Made by a program: the position numbers and the translations under genes. DNA of 64,000 bases. Origin: Terebella lapidaria. Lineage: Eukaryota; Annelida; Polychaeta; Terebellida; Terebellidae. The first letter of the stretch is position 1. Each line of letters starts with the position of its first letter. This document shows positions 43,546 to 56,429 of the stretch, one piece after another. The stretch is from the NCBI GenBank assembly GCA_949152475.1, contig OX424564.1:39244165-39308164 (forward strand), written 5' to 3'. The notes below the pieces were generated by a model that saw only the letters and a program-made list of their open reading frames with translations, was not told the origin of the DNA and made no database searches.

Positions 43546-46500
43546 GGTTTGACCTCTAGAGTCCAATATCAGTCCATGGTGGGTCCTTTCGAGTCCAATA
43601 TCGGTCCATGAGATGACCTTTCAAGTCAAATTTCAGTCCATGGGTGACTTCTTGAGTCCAATATTGGGCAATGGAGTGATATCTCGAGTTCTATGTCAGT
43701 CTATGTGGTGGCTTCTCGATTCCGATATCGGTCTGTGGGGTGAACTCTCGAGTCCAATACCAGTTCATGGGGTGAAACCTTGAGTCCAATATCCGGTCAT
43801 AAGGTCACCTTTTGAGTCCAATATCGGTCCATAGGTGACCTCTCAAGGCCCATATCGATCCATATTGCGAGCTCTGCAGTCCTATGTCAGTCCATGGGAT
43901 AATTTTTGGAGCCCTATATCAGTCCATGGGTGACCTCTCGAGTCCAATGTCGGTCCATAGATGGCCTCTCGAGTCCTATATGAGTCCTTGGGGGAGACTT
44001 CTCGTGTCCTATATTGGTCCATGGTTTGACCTTTGGAGTCCAATATCGGTTTATGGGTGACCTCTCGAGTCTTATATCGATTTATCTCGCGAATCTAGAG
44101 TCCTATATCGGTCCATAATATGACCTCTGAAGTCCTTTATCGATCCATGGGTGACCTCTCGAGTCTAATATCGGTTCATGGGGCGACCTCTTGAGTCCAA
44201 TATCGATCTATGGGGCGACATCTAGAGTCCAATATCGGTCGATGGCTGACCTCTCGAGGCCTATATCTATCCAAATCGCGACATCTGCAGTCCTATGTCG
44301 GTCCATGGGATAACTTCTGGAGCCCTATATCAGACCAAGGCTGACCTCTCGAGTCCAATATCGGTCCATATGTGACCTCTCGAGTTCTATATCGGTCCAT
44401 GGGGTGACCTCTCGAGTCCTATATCGGTTCATGGGGTGACCTCTTGAGTGACTCAAGTTGAGTCCTATATCGCTCCATATCGCTCCATGGACCTCACGAG
44501 TCCTATATTGGTCTGTGGGTGACCTCACGAGTCCCATATTGGTCTATGGCGTGACCTCACGAGTCCTAAATCGGTTTATGGGGTGACCCCACGAGGTCTA
44601 TATCGGTTTATGGGTGATTTCTCAAGTCCTATATCGGTCTATGGGGTGACCCCACGAGTCCTATATCGGTCTATGGGCTGACCCCATGAGTCATATATCG
44701 GTGAATGGGGTGACCCTACGAGTAGTATATCGGTCTATGGGGTGACCCCACGAGTAATATATCGCCCTATATGTGATTTCTCGAGTCCTATATCGGTCTA
44801 ATGGGTGACCCCATGAGCCCTATATCAGTCTATGGGGTGACCTGACGAGTCCTATATCGGTCTATGGGGTGACCTCAGGAGTACTATATCGGTCAATGGG
44901 GTGACCTCACGAGTAATTAATCGTTCTATAAAGTGACCTCACGAGTCCTATATTGGTCTTTGGGGTGACCTCACGAGTCCTATATTGGTCTGTGGGTGAC
45001 CTCACGAGTCCTACATTGGTCTATGGCGTGACCTCACGAGTCCTAAATCGGTCTATGGGGTGACCTCACTAGTCAACTGTCGGTCTATGGGGTGACCTCA
45101 CGAGTCCTTAATCGTTTTATGAGGTGACTCCACAGGTCTTATATTGGTCTTTGGGGTGACCTCACGAGTCCTATATTGGTTCATGGGGTGACCTCAGGAG
45201 TTCTATTTCGGTCTATGGGGTGACCTCAAGAGTCCTTAATCGTTCTATGAGGTGACCTCACGAGTCCTATATCGGTCTATGGGGTGACCTGACGAGTCCT
45301 TAATCATTCTAAGATGTGACCTCACGAGTCCCATATCGGTCTATGGGGTGACCTCACTAGTCCTATGTCGGTCTATGGGTGACCTCACGAGTCGTATATT
45401 GTTCTATGAGGTGTCCTCACGAGTCCTATATTGGTCTATGGGGTGACCTCACGAATCCTATATCGGTTCATGTGGTGACCTCAGGAGTCCTATATCGGTC
45501 TGTGGGGTGACTTTATGAGTCTTATGTCGGTTTGTGGGGTGACCTCACGAGCCCTATATCGGTCTATGGGGTGACCTCACGAGTCCTATATCGGTCTGTG
45601 GGGTGACCTCACGAGTCCTATATATTTTTATCGGGTGAATTCACGAATCCTATATCGGTCTATGAGTGATTTCTCGAGTCCTGTATCGGTCTGGGGTGAC
45701 CTGTCGAGTCCTGTATCGGTCTATGGGGTGACCTCAAGAGTCCTATATCGGTCTGTGGGGTGACCTCACGAGTCCTATATAGGTCTAGCGTGTGAACTCA
45801 CGAATCCTATATCGGTCTATGGGGTGACCTCACGAGTCCTATATCGGTCTATGGGTGACTTCTCGAGTCCTATATCGGTCTGGGGTGACCTGTCGAGTCC
45901 CATATCGGTCTGTGGGGTGACCTCACGAGTCCTATATAGGTCTGGCGGGTGAACTCACGAATCCTATATCGGTCTATGGGGTGACCTCACGAGTCCTATA
46001 TCGGTCTATGGGTGATTTCTCGAGTCCTATATCGGTCTGGGGTGACCTGTCGAGTCCTGTATCGGTCTATGGGGTGACCTCACGAGTCCTACATGGGTCT
46101 ATGGGGTGACATCAGAAGTCCTATATCAGTCTATGGTGACCTCACGAGTCCTATATCAGTCTATGGGTGACCTTACGAGTCCTATATTGGTCAATGGGGT
46201 GACCTCACGATTCTTATATCGGTTTATGGGGTGACTCACGAGTCCTATATCTGTCTATGGGGTGACCTCATGAGTCCTATATCGGTCTGCGGGGTGACCT
46301 CACGAATCCTATATCGGTCCATGGGGTGACTCACGAGTCCTATATCGGTCTATGGGGTGACATCACGATTCTTATATTGGTCTATGGGGTGACCTCACGA
46401 TTCTTATATTGGTCTATGGGGTGACCTCATGAGTCCTATTTCGGTCTGTGGGATGACCTCACGAGTCCTATATCGGCCTATGTGGTGACCTCACGAGTCG

Positions 46501-49500
46501 TATATTGGTCTATGTGGTGACCTCACGATTCTTATATTGGTCAATAGGGTGACCTCACAATTCTTATATCGGTCTATGGGGTGACTCACGAGTCCTATAT
46601 CAGTCCGAGGGGTGATCTCAGGAGTGTTCTATCGATCTGTGGGGTGACCTCACGAGTCATATATCGGTCTATAGGGTGACCTCACGAGTCTTATATCGGT
46701 CTATGGGGTGACCTCACGAGTCCTATATTAGTCTGCGGAGTGACCTCACGAATCCTATATCGGTCTATGAGGTGACCTCATGAGTTCTATATCGGTCTAT
46801 GGGGTGACCTCACGAGTCCTATTTTGGTATATAAGGTGACCTCACGAGTCCTATATCGGTCTATGGGGTGACGTCACGAGTCCTATATTGGTCTATGGGT
46901 GACCCATGAGCCCTATATTGGTCTATGGGGTGACCTGACGAATCCTATATTGGTCTATGGGGTGACCTCACGAGTCCCATATTGGTCTATGAGGTGGCCT
47001 CACAAGTCTTTTATCGGTCTACGGTGTGACCCTATGAGCCCTATATCGGTCTACGGGGTGAATTGATGAGTCCTATATTGGTTCATGGGGTGACCTCAGG
47101 AGTCCTATATCGGTCTGTTGGGTGACTTTACGAGTCCTTTATCGGTCTGTGGGGTGACCTCAGGAGTCCTATATCGGTCTGTGGGGTGAATTTACGTGTC
47201 CTATATCAGTCTATGGGGTGACCTCACGAGTCCTATATCGGTGTGTCGGGTGACTTTACGAGTCCTATATCGGTCTGTGGGGTGACCTCACGAGTCCTAT
47301 ATCAGTCTATTGGGTGACCTCACGAGTCCTATATCGGTCTGTGGGGTGACCTCACGAGTCCTATATCGGTCTATGGGTGACTTCTCGAGTCCTATCTTGG
47401 TCTATTGGTGATTTCTCGAGTCCTATATCGGTCTATGGGCGATTTCTCGAGTCCTATATTGGTCTGGGGAGACCTGTCGAGTCTTGTATCGGTCTATGGG
47501 ATCGGTCTAGTAGATCGGTCTGTGGGTTGACATCACGAGTCCTATATCCGTCTATGAGTGACCTCACGAGTCCTATATCGGTCTATGAGGTGACCTCACG
47601 AGTCCTATATCGGTCTGTGGGGTGACCTCACGAGTCCTATATAGGTCTATCGGGTGAATTCACGAATCCTATATTGGTCTATGGGGTGACCTCACGAGTC
47701 CTATATCGGTCTATTGGTGATCTGTAAAGTCCTGTATCGGTCTATGGGATCGGTCTATTAAATCGGTCTGTGGGGCGACATCACGAGTCCTATATCAGTC
47801 TATGAGTGACCTCACGATTCTTATATCGGTCTATGGGGTGACTCACGAGTTCTATATCAGTCTGAGGGGTGACCTCAGGAGTGTTCTATCGATCTGTGGA
47901 GTGACCTCACGAGTCATATATCGGTCTATAGGGTGACCTCACGAGTCCTATATCGGTCCTCAGGAGTCCTATATCGGTCTGTGGGGTGACTTTACGAGTC
48001 CTATATCGGTCTGTGGGGTGACCTCAGGAATCCTATATCAGTCTGTGGGGTGTATTTACGTGAGGTGAGTCCTATATCGGTCTGTGGGGTGACCTCAGGA
48101 GTCCTATATCGGTCTGTGGGGTGAATTTATGTGTCCTATATCAGTCTATGGTGTAACCTCACGAGTCCTATATTGGTCTGTGGGGCTACTTTACGAGTCA
48201 TATATCGGTCTGTGGGGTGACCTCACGAGTCCTATATCAGTCTATTGGGTGACCTCACGAGTCTTATATAGGTCTATCGGGTGAACTCACGAATCTTATA
48301 TCGGTCTATGGGTGATTTCTCGAGTCCTATATCGGTCTATGGGCGATTTCTCGAGTCCTATATTGGTCTGGGGAGACCTGTCGAGTCCTGTATCGGTCTA
48401 TGGGATCGGTCTATTAGATCGGTCTGTGGGGTGACATCACGAGTCCTATATCCGTCTATGAGTGACCACACGAGTCCTATATCGGTCTGTGGGGTGACCT
48501 CACGAGTCCTATATAGGTCTAGCGGGTGAACTCACGAATCCTATATCGGTCTATGGGGTGACCTCACGAGTCCTATATCGGTCTATGGGTGACTTCTAGA
48601 GTTCTATATCGGCCTGGGGTGACCTGTCGAGTCCTATATCGGTCTATGGGGTGACCTCACGTGTCCTATATCGGTCGGTGGGGTGACCTCACGAGTCCTA
48701 CATCGGTCTATGAGGTGACCTCATGAGTCCTATATTGGTCTATGGGGTGACCCCATGAGCCCTATATTGGTCTATGGGGTGACCTGACGAATCCTATATT
48801 GGTCTATGGGGTGACCTCACGAGTCCCATATTGGTCTATGAGGTGGCCTCACGAGTCTTTTATCGGTCTACGTTGTGACCCTATGAGCCCTATATTGGTC
48901 TACGGGGTGAACTGATGAGTCCTATATTGGTTCATGGGGTGACCTCAGGAGTCCTATATCGGTCTGTGGGGTGACTTTACGAGTCCTATATCGGTCTGTG
49001 GGGTGACCTCAGGAATCCTATATCGGTCTGTGGGGTGAATTTACGTGGGGTGGGTCCTATATCAGTGTGTGGGGTGACCTCAGGAGTCCTATATCGGTCT
49101 GTGGGGTGAATTTATGTGTCTTATATCAGTCTATGGTGTGACCTCACGAGTCCTATATCGGTCTGTGGGGTTACTTTACGAGTCCTATATCGGTCTGTGG
49201 GGTGACCTCACGAGTCCTATATCAGTCTATTGGGTGACCTCACGAGTCCTATTTCGGTCTATGGGTTATTTCTCGAGTCCTATATCGGTCTATGGGTGAT
49301 TTCTCGAGTCCTATATCGCTCTATGGGTGATTTCTCGAGTCCTATATTGGTCTGGGGTGACCTGTCGAGTCCTGTATCGGTCTATGGGATCGGTCTATTA
49401 GATCGGTCTGTGGGGTGATATCACGAGTCCTATATCCGTCTATGAGTGACCTCACGAGTCGTATATCGGTCTATGGGGTGACCTCACGAGTCCTATATCG

Positions 49501-51953
49501 GTCTATGGGTGTCTTCTAGAGTCCTATATCGGTCTGGGGTGACCTGTCGAGTCCTATATCAGTCTATGGGGTGACCTCACGAGTCCTATATCGGTCGGTG
49601 GGGTGACCTCACGAGTCCTACATCGGTCTGTGGGGTGACATCACGAGTCCTATATCATTCTATGGGTGACCTCATGAGTCCTCTATCAATCTATGAGGTG
49701 ACGTCACGAGTCCTATATTGGTTCATGGGGTGACCTCACGAGTCCTATATCGGTCTATGGGGTGACCTCACCAGTACTAGATCGGTCGGTGGGGTGACCT
49801 CACGAGTCCTACATCGGTCTGTGGGGTGACATCACGAGTCCTATATCAGTCTATGGGTGACATCACGAGTCCTATATCAGTTTATGGGGTGACCTCACGA
49901 ATCCTATATCGGTCTGTGAGTCTGTGAGGTGACTCAAGAATCCTACATCGGTCTATGGGGTGACCTCACGAGTTCTATATAGGTCTATGGGGTGATCTCA
50001 CGAGTCCTATATCGGTCTGAGGGCTGACCTCAGGAGTGTTCTATCGGTCTGTGGGGTGACCTCACGAGTCATATATCGGTCTATAGGGTGACCTCACGAG
50101 TCCTATATCGGTCTATAGGGTGACCTCACGAGTCCTATATCGGTCTATGAGATGACCTCACGAGTTCTATATCGGTCTATGGGGTGACCTCACGAGTCCT
50201 ATATCGGTCTATAGGGTGACCTCACGAATCCTATATCGGTCTATGAGATGACCTCACGAGTTCTATATCGGTCTATGGGGTGACCTCATGAGTCCTATAT
50301 CGGTCCGAGGGCTGACCTCAGGAGTGTTCTATCGGTCTGTGGGGTGACCTCACGAGTCATATATCGGTCAATAGGGTGACCTCACGAGTCCTATATCGGT
50401 CTATGGGGTGACCTCACGAGTCCTATATTGGTCCACGGGGTGACCTCACGAATCCTATATCGGTCTATGAGATGACCTCACGAGTTCTATATCGGTCTAT
50501 GAGGTGACCTCACGAGTCCTATTTTGGTATGTGGGTGACCTCACAAGTCGTATATCGGTCTATGGGGTGACCTCACGAGTCTTATATCAGTCTATGGGGT
50601 GACCTGACGAGTCCTATATCAGTCTATGGGTGACCTCACGAATCCTATATCGGTCTATGGGGTGACCTCACGAATCTTATATTGGTCTATGGGTGATCTC
50701 ACGAATCCTATATTGGTCTATGGGGTGACCTGACGAATCCTATATCGGTCTATGGGGTGACCTGACAAGTCCTATATCGGTCTATGGGGTGACCTGATGA
50801 ATCCTATATTGGTCTATGGAGTGACCTGACGAGTCCTATATTGGTCTATGGGGTGACCTCACGAATCCTATATCGGTCTATGGGGTGACCTCACGAATCT
50901 TATATTGGTCTATGGGTGATCTCACGAATCCTGTATTGGTCTATGGGGTGACCTGACGAATCCTATATCGGTCTATGGGGTGACCTGACAAGTCCTATAT
51001 CGGTCTATGGGGTGACCTGATGAATCCTATATTGGTCTATTGGGTGACCTGACGAGTCCTATATTGGTCTATGGGGTGACCTCACGAATCCTATATTGGT
51101 CTATGGGGTGACCTGATGAATCCTATATCAGTCTATAGGGTGACCTGACGAATCCTATATTGGTCTATGGGGTGACCTCACGAGTTCTATATCGGTCTAT
51201 GGGGTGACCTCACGAGTCCTATATCGGTCCGAGGGCTGACCTCAGGAGTGTTCTATCGGTATGTGGGGTGACCTCACGAGTCATATATTGGTCTATGGGG
51301 TGACCTCACAAGTTCTATATCGGTCTATGGGGTGACCTCACGAGTCCTATTTTGGTCCGCGGGGTGACCTCACGAATCCTATATCGGTCTATGAGGTGAC
51401 CTCACGAGTCCTATTCTGGTATATGGGTGACCTCACAAGTCGTTATCGGTCTATGGGGTGACCTCACGAGTCTTATATCAGTCTATGGGGTGACCTCACG
51501 AATCCTATATCGGTCTATGAGGTGACCTCACGAGTCCTATTTTGGTATATGGGTGACCTCACAAGTCGTTATTGGTCTATGCGGTGACCTCACGAATCCT
51601 ATATTGGTCTACGGGGTGACCTGACGAATCCTATATCGGTCTATGGGGTGACCTGACGAGTCCTATATCGGTCTATGGGGTGACCTGATGAATCCTATAT
51701 TGGTCTATGGAGTGACCTGGCGAATCCTATATCGGTCTATGGGGTGACCTGACGAATCCTATATTGGTCTATGGGGTGACCTGACGAGTCCTATATTGGT
51801 CTATGGGGTGACCTGTCGAGTCCTATATCGGTCTATGGGGTAACCTCACGAATCCTATATTGGTCTATGGGGTGACCTGACGAGTCCTATATTGGTCTAT
51901 GGGGTGACCTCACGAATCCTATATTGGTCTATGGGGTGACCTGACGAATCCTA
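43546..51953 (+). repeat. 32-bp minisatellite, main block (~8.4 kb)
   Basis: The consensus unit is GAGTCCTATATCGGTCTATG followed by GGGTGACCTCAC, 32 bp, with 31-bp forms that lose one G. About 260 units. The left ~1 kb uses a diverged form (GAGTCCAATATCGGTCCATG), and units become more uniform to the right. Each unit holds TGACCT, the inverse of an AGGTCA half-site. The unit length is not a multiple of three, so open frames are artefacts. Confidence 0.95.
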
Positions 51954-51955
51954 TA

Positions 51956-52493
51956 CTGTAAATCATGAATATTTGGCGTGACGCAAATTTCGCGGTTTTG
52001 TTATTAAAATTATTTCACGGTAAAAATATTCCGCGGTTGCTGGACCTCAGGAAATTTTCACCGTAAAGTAGGGCCTATATAAGCAGTGTAACGCCCCATG
52101 ATTCCACACCTGTAACAAATACAGGCTGCGAAGCGGCTACTCGTCTGACTCTAATTCACACTTCCTCAGATAATCAACCACACAGTTTGTGTAGTTATTA
52201 GTGATCAACAATTTAACACCTTTTCCTGTAGAATCTAACAACAGGCAGACGCGTGTGGTTTTATTCTATCACTGATTGATCGATGGTCTAATTGTAATTG
52301 AAGTACTCTGCCATATGCAATTAATGTATCTCATTGTTAGGTATTTGAGAAAACATGATCGCACTTGCAAACACGTAGCATTGTCTTTTGGGTCATACTG
52401 TGTAATATGGCTACTGGTATGTTTAATTTTCACGGTAATGTTATTTTCGCGGATGTGAAGCAATCCGCGAAATACGCGAAAATTACGTTACAG
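51956..52493. mobile_element. TA-flanked MITE inside the minisatellite
   Basis: The ends are CTGTAAAT and the inverse ACGTTACAG, each bordered by TA (51954-51955 and 52494-52495). Removing the element and one TA restores CCTATATTGGTC, the normal repeat. TTTCGCGG occurs near both ends in inverse orientation. TA duplication fits Tc1/mariner-type mobilisation. No transposase is present. Confidence 0.82.
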
Positions 52494-52495
52494 TA

Positions 52496-53508
52496 TTGGT
52501 CTATGGGGTGACCTCATGAGTTCAATAGCGATCAATGGGGTGACCTCATAAATTCCAATATCGGTGTATGGGGTGACTTCACGAATCATATATCAGTCCG
52601 TGGGGTGACCACACGAATCATATATCAGGTCGTGGGGTGCTCTCTCGAGTCCTATATCAGTCTATGGGTGACCTCACGAATCCTATATCGGTCTATGGCG
52701 TGACCTCACGAATCCTATATCGGTCTATGGGGTGACCTCACGAATCCTATATCGGTCTATGGGGTGACCTCACGAGTCCTATATTGGTATATGGGGTGAC
52801 CTGACGAGTCCTATATTGGTATATGGGGCGCTCTTTCGAGTCCTATATCAGTCTATGGGGTGACCTCACGAATGCTATATCGGTCTATGGGGTGACCTCA
52901 CGAGTCCTATATTGGTATATGGGGCGCTCTCTCGAGTCCTATATCGGTCTGTGGGGTGACCTCACGAGTCCTATATAGGTCTATGGGTGAACTCACGAAT
53001 CCTATATCGGTCTATGTGGTGACCTCACGAGTTCTATATCGGTCTATGGGTGATTTCTCGAGTCCTATATCGGTTCGGGGTGACCTGTCGAGTCCTGTAT
53101 CGGTCTATGGGGTGACCTCACGAGTCCTAGATCGGTCTATGGGGTGACCTGACGAGTCCTATATCGGTCTATGGGGTGACCTCACGAATCCTATATCGGT
53201 CTATGGGGTGACCTCACGAGTCCTATATCGGTCTATGGGTGACTTCTTGAGTCCTATATCGGTCTATGGGGTGACCTCACGAGTCCTATATCGGTCTATG
53301 GGTGACCTGTCGAGTCCTATATCGGTCTATGGGGTGACCTCACGTGTCCTATATCGGTCTGTGGGGTGACATCACGAGTCCTATATCAGTCTTTGGGGTG
53401 ACCTCACGAGTCTTATATCGGTCTATGGAGTGACCTGTCGAGTCCTATATCGGTCTGTGGCCTGACCTCACGAGTCCTTTATCGGTCTATGATGTGACCT
53501 CACGAGTC
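52496..53508 (+). repeat. 32-bp minisatellite, right block (~1 kb)
   Basis: About 32 further units. They end at GAGTCCCAG, about 0.83 kb before the globin TATA box. Confidence 0.95.
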
Positions 53509-54126
53509 CCAGTTTTCTCTATCTCCAAAAGGTGTTCGTACTGGATAATTGGCACGAGTTGTTAGATTTCCATAACAGAATATTTATTCGACCTCATCAT
53601 TCATAGCGTGTTGAAAATTAGAAATCATGAAGATGTTTGCGACTTAAGGTCATTATCTATTAGTGATTCGAATATTTGTGTAAATATTTGATATATTCAT
53701 TTGGAAAATACCAAAAAATGATCAAGTAGTGAATTTTAAATATAATATATCAACGATGAGGCTCAGACCAATTGTAACTGTTTGGAAAGTCAAGTTCCAG
53801 ATTGACATATGGTGCGTGTTAATATGTTACGATAATTTTTATGCTTTAATATTGACATTGATAGAAATGCGATATCGTAAGCAATTGAAGCCAGTGTTAA
53901 CGTTTATATTCAGCAATTAAAGATAAAAATTTATAAAGATTGCTAAATGTTTCTATGCTGAAATATATACAGCCTATCATAAACTGATGTCACTGGCCTT
54001 ATAATTATTTTATCCAGCCAGAATCTAGCTTTCTCAAGAGTCCTGGGAACGCGTGGAAAGTTACCCGTCGGTCCCGGGCACAACCAGCCCCTGATCCCCG
54101 CCGCCGCCGCCCGTGTCACCCCCTCC
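53509..54126. other. AT-rich spacer upstream of the globin
   Basis: No repeat or gene is recognised. It changes abruptly to GC-rich DNA at about 54045, followed by a C-run at 54130-54144. Confidence 0.5.
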
Positions 54127-54348
54127 AACAACCCCCCCCCCCCCGGCCCCTTCTCCCCCAGCCTCCGAGCGCAAGCTGTCTACGTGCCGTGTAAAAAGTG
54201 CGACGCGCGAGTATTGCACAGGGACCGCGAGCTGCTGGCGGTTGGATGACGTGAGGCCGTGCAGGCTGCGGGCCGGGGGGAGAGGCTGGCCTCGCACCGT
54301 GTACGTGACGGTCCCGGGGGTCGCCTCCCCGGCCCCCAGTCTATAAAG
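54127..54348 (+). promoter_or_regulatory. Globin promoter with TATA box
   Basis: TATAAAG at 54342-54348 sits in a GC-rich ~300-bp island, so transcription should begin near 54370-54380. Three ACGTG cores lie upstream (54182-54186, 54249-54253, 54303-54307), the core of hypoxia-response and CREB/bHLH sites. A perfect CRE palindrome TGACGTCA lies at 54431-54438 in the first exon. The hypoxia link is inference. Confidence 0.65.
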
Positions 54349-54371
54349 TCCCCACTCCACATGGTAGCCCT

Positions 54372-54469
54372 TCATCCAGCTCTAGGCTCTGCAGCAAAGC
54401 AAGTCTTGGCTCAACCAATCCAACAGCTTCTGACGTCATCGTCTGTCTCCTCCGAGGAACCAACTCAAG
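54372..54469 (+). other. Globin non-coding exon 1 (5' UTR), approximate start
   Basis: The exon ends at CTCAAG|GTCAGT (donor at 54470) and splices to the acceptor TTTTTTCAG (ends 55266), four bases before the globin ATG. This is a precoding intron of about 797 bp, an arrangement known in some bivalve haemoglobin genes. An ATG at 54361 lies about 13 bp after the TATA box, so it is probably upstream of the start site, and its frame is not that of the globin. Confidence 0.6.
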
Positions 54470-55270
54470 GTCAGTACAACTCGGTGATTCCTGCACATGG
54501 GGCATTCCGAGATTGCAAAAATGCACTAAGTATTTGAAACTATTTCTGCCAGATTTGAATCTTGGATAGAAAATCTCGTTTGTAATTAAAATAATTTTTT
54601 TAAATAAAAATTGTGTTTATAACAGTTTTTCTTCAATGGTTGAACTTTTATTTTGCAAATGTTCAGAAGATTTATAACATTATTTGAATTTCAAATCGAA
54701 AATTTCGTTTGTAATTAGAAGAATAATGTTTATAAATTTTTTTTTGTTTAAACTTGTTTTTTTACAAATGTTCAGAAGATTTATATCTTCGGAAATTTTG
54801 TTTTTAATTATATACATTTAAGTCATAAACCATTATAATAAACGAGTAGATTTCTATTTATTGGTTAAACTTGTTTATTATGACGATTCATAGCCATATT
54901 CCAATTCTTAATCGAAAATCTTGTTGAAATTAAATACATTATAGCCATTATTGGAATTTTTTATCGGAACGGTTGAATTGTTTTTTGGCAGACATATTAA
55001 GAAGATTGCCGTATAATTAAAATTTCGAATTAAATTATTCTCTGTTATGTCCGGAATTAAGTCTCCGCAAATGAGCCCAGGTCTCTGAATAGATTAATGG
55101 TACGGCTGCTTGTCGTGCATCCGAAATTACTCTTATTGCAGTATGGTTTAAATAAAGGGAGAGGTATCATTAGCCATATAAAGTTTCGTCCGATAGGAAT
55201 ATCGAGCAAATATCGATTGCTTAGATTTGTGAGTGTACGTTATGAAAAACTGTTGGGTTTTTTCAGAACC

Positions 55271-55917
55271 ATGGGAGTCTCTGAGAACATTGCCGCCGTG
55301 CGTGGGGATATCCCCAAACATGCCCAGGCCTTCTTCATCTAGTAAGTAATTGTAGGAAATACAGTAGAAAACGATTGGTTATTTATTAGTCTTGTAGTCG
55401 GCGACCTAACCCGCGTACTTATTGGTATTGAAATAGACCCGAATATTGATGAAGTCTTTTCTGATGCAGCTTCTTCAAGAAATTCCCGGACAACTTGCAG
55501 TACTTCAAGGATTACAAGGGCAAGGCTCCAGATAGCCTGATGTCAGTGGGATCCTTCGCTGGCCACACCACCAAAGTCGTGACCATGCTGCTGGACATCG
55601 CCGCCAAGGCCTCCAGTGCCGACGCCATCGCCAGCGAAGCGAACACACTCGTCAAAATGCAGGTCCACAGCGCCCTCGGCATCAAACAGTTCCAGGTCAG
55701 TTACTGTTGATCCTTTATTCACTCGTGCTCATGTATTGAAATACTGTTAATTGTCTGTTCTTCTGACGATTGATGACGGTGTATTTCATGTCGACAGGAC
55801 CTGTTCGCCGCCCTGGTTCCCTTCCTGCAAGAGACGCTTGGAGGCTCTTGCGACAAGGCTGGCTGGGAGGCGGTCGGCGCCAACGTGGTCACGGCCCTGA
55901 AGAAGGCCGGCATGTAA
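55271..55917 (+). CDS. Globin (haem-binding oxygen carrier), three coding exons
   Basis: Exons: 55271-55341, 55470-55695 and 55798-55917, with GTAAGT...GCAG and GTCAGT...ACAG introns; the product is 138 residues. The introns fall at the ancestral globin sites: phase 2 in helix B (between I23 and Y24) and phase 0 in helix G (after Q99). Key residues by pattern: Pro C2 (P30), Phe CD1 (F36), distal His E7 (H56), proximal His F8 (H90), Trp in helix H. There is no signal peptide, so it is a soluble intracellular globin; FPDNLQYFKDYKGK resembles mollusc myoglobins such as Aplysia. The ATG in AACCATGG follows the exon-2 acceptor. The N-terminus is about 8-10 residues shorter than usual and lacks the helix A Trp, so an alternative first coding exon cannot be excluded. 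Confidence 0.92.
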
Positions 55918-56418
55918 GCCGTCCTGACGTCCATCGCTCACTGCACTGCGCGCGGATATCATCTCGGAGTGTCAAACCGTCAACAAACTGGAAACATCAA
56001 TCATGGCAGCTTGTCCTCAACTGGACTGCGGATATGTGAATAAGAACTGTTTTGATGCCCTCTGGGTGAGCGGTGCGGACTTTTAGTTCATTTAGTTTTT
56101 TCTAGTATTATTATATCATTTGGGGGGTAAATATCGGATTCCTAGAACATTTGTTCACCATAAAGGTATTTTTTATGTCAGAGTTTTTGTTTTGGTTTGA
56201 AAAGTTCGTTTGGAAATAGATCTGTGTCAAACAACAGTAATGATGTAACGCTGTCTACATGGTGTAGTTTACACTGCATAGGAAACCTTGATGGGGATAA
56301 AGTGTTTGTCTGAGCAGATCTTTCATGTTCGTGTCAAACCTCGGGGTCTCGGGTATTGCCCTTTAATTCAACAATTATTAAGCGAACATCTATTGTAGCT
56401 GTTTTCTAACGCCGCGTA

Positions 56419-56424
56419 AATAAA
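56419..56424 (+). terminator. Globin poly(A) signal
   Basis: AATAAA lies about 500 bp after the stop, followed by a GTTTATTTTTG U/G-rich run. A second possible signal is near 56660. Confidence 0.6.
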
Positions 56425-56429
56425 GTTTA

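Noticed and set aside
43546-53508. CRISPR-like regular array
   Set aside because: The units are contiguous 32-bp repeats with no unique spacers, in a eukaryotic genome. Open frames across them are artefacts because the unit length is not a multiple of three.
54061-54375. Gly-rich minus-strand frame upstream of the globin
   Set aside because: It is the complement of a C-run and a GC-rich promoter; low complexity with no family features.
54259-54537. Frame with an ATG at 54361 as the globin N-terminus
   Set aside because: The ATG lies about 13 bp after the TATA box, probably before the start site, and splicing to 55267 would put it in a different frame from the globin.
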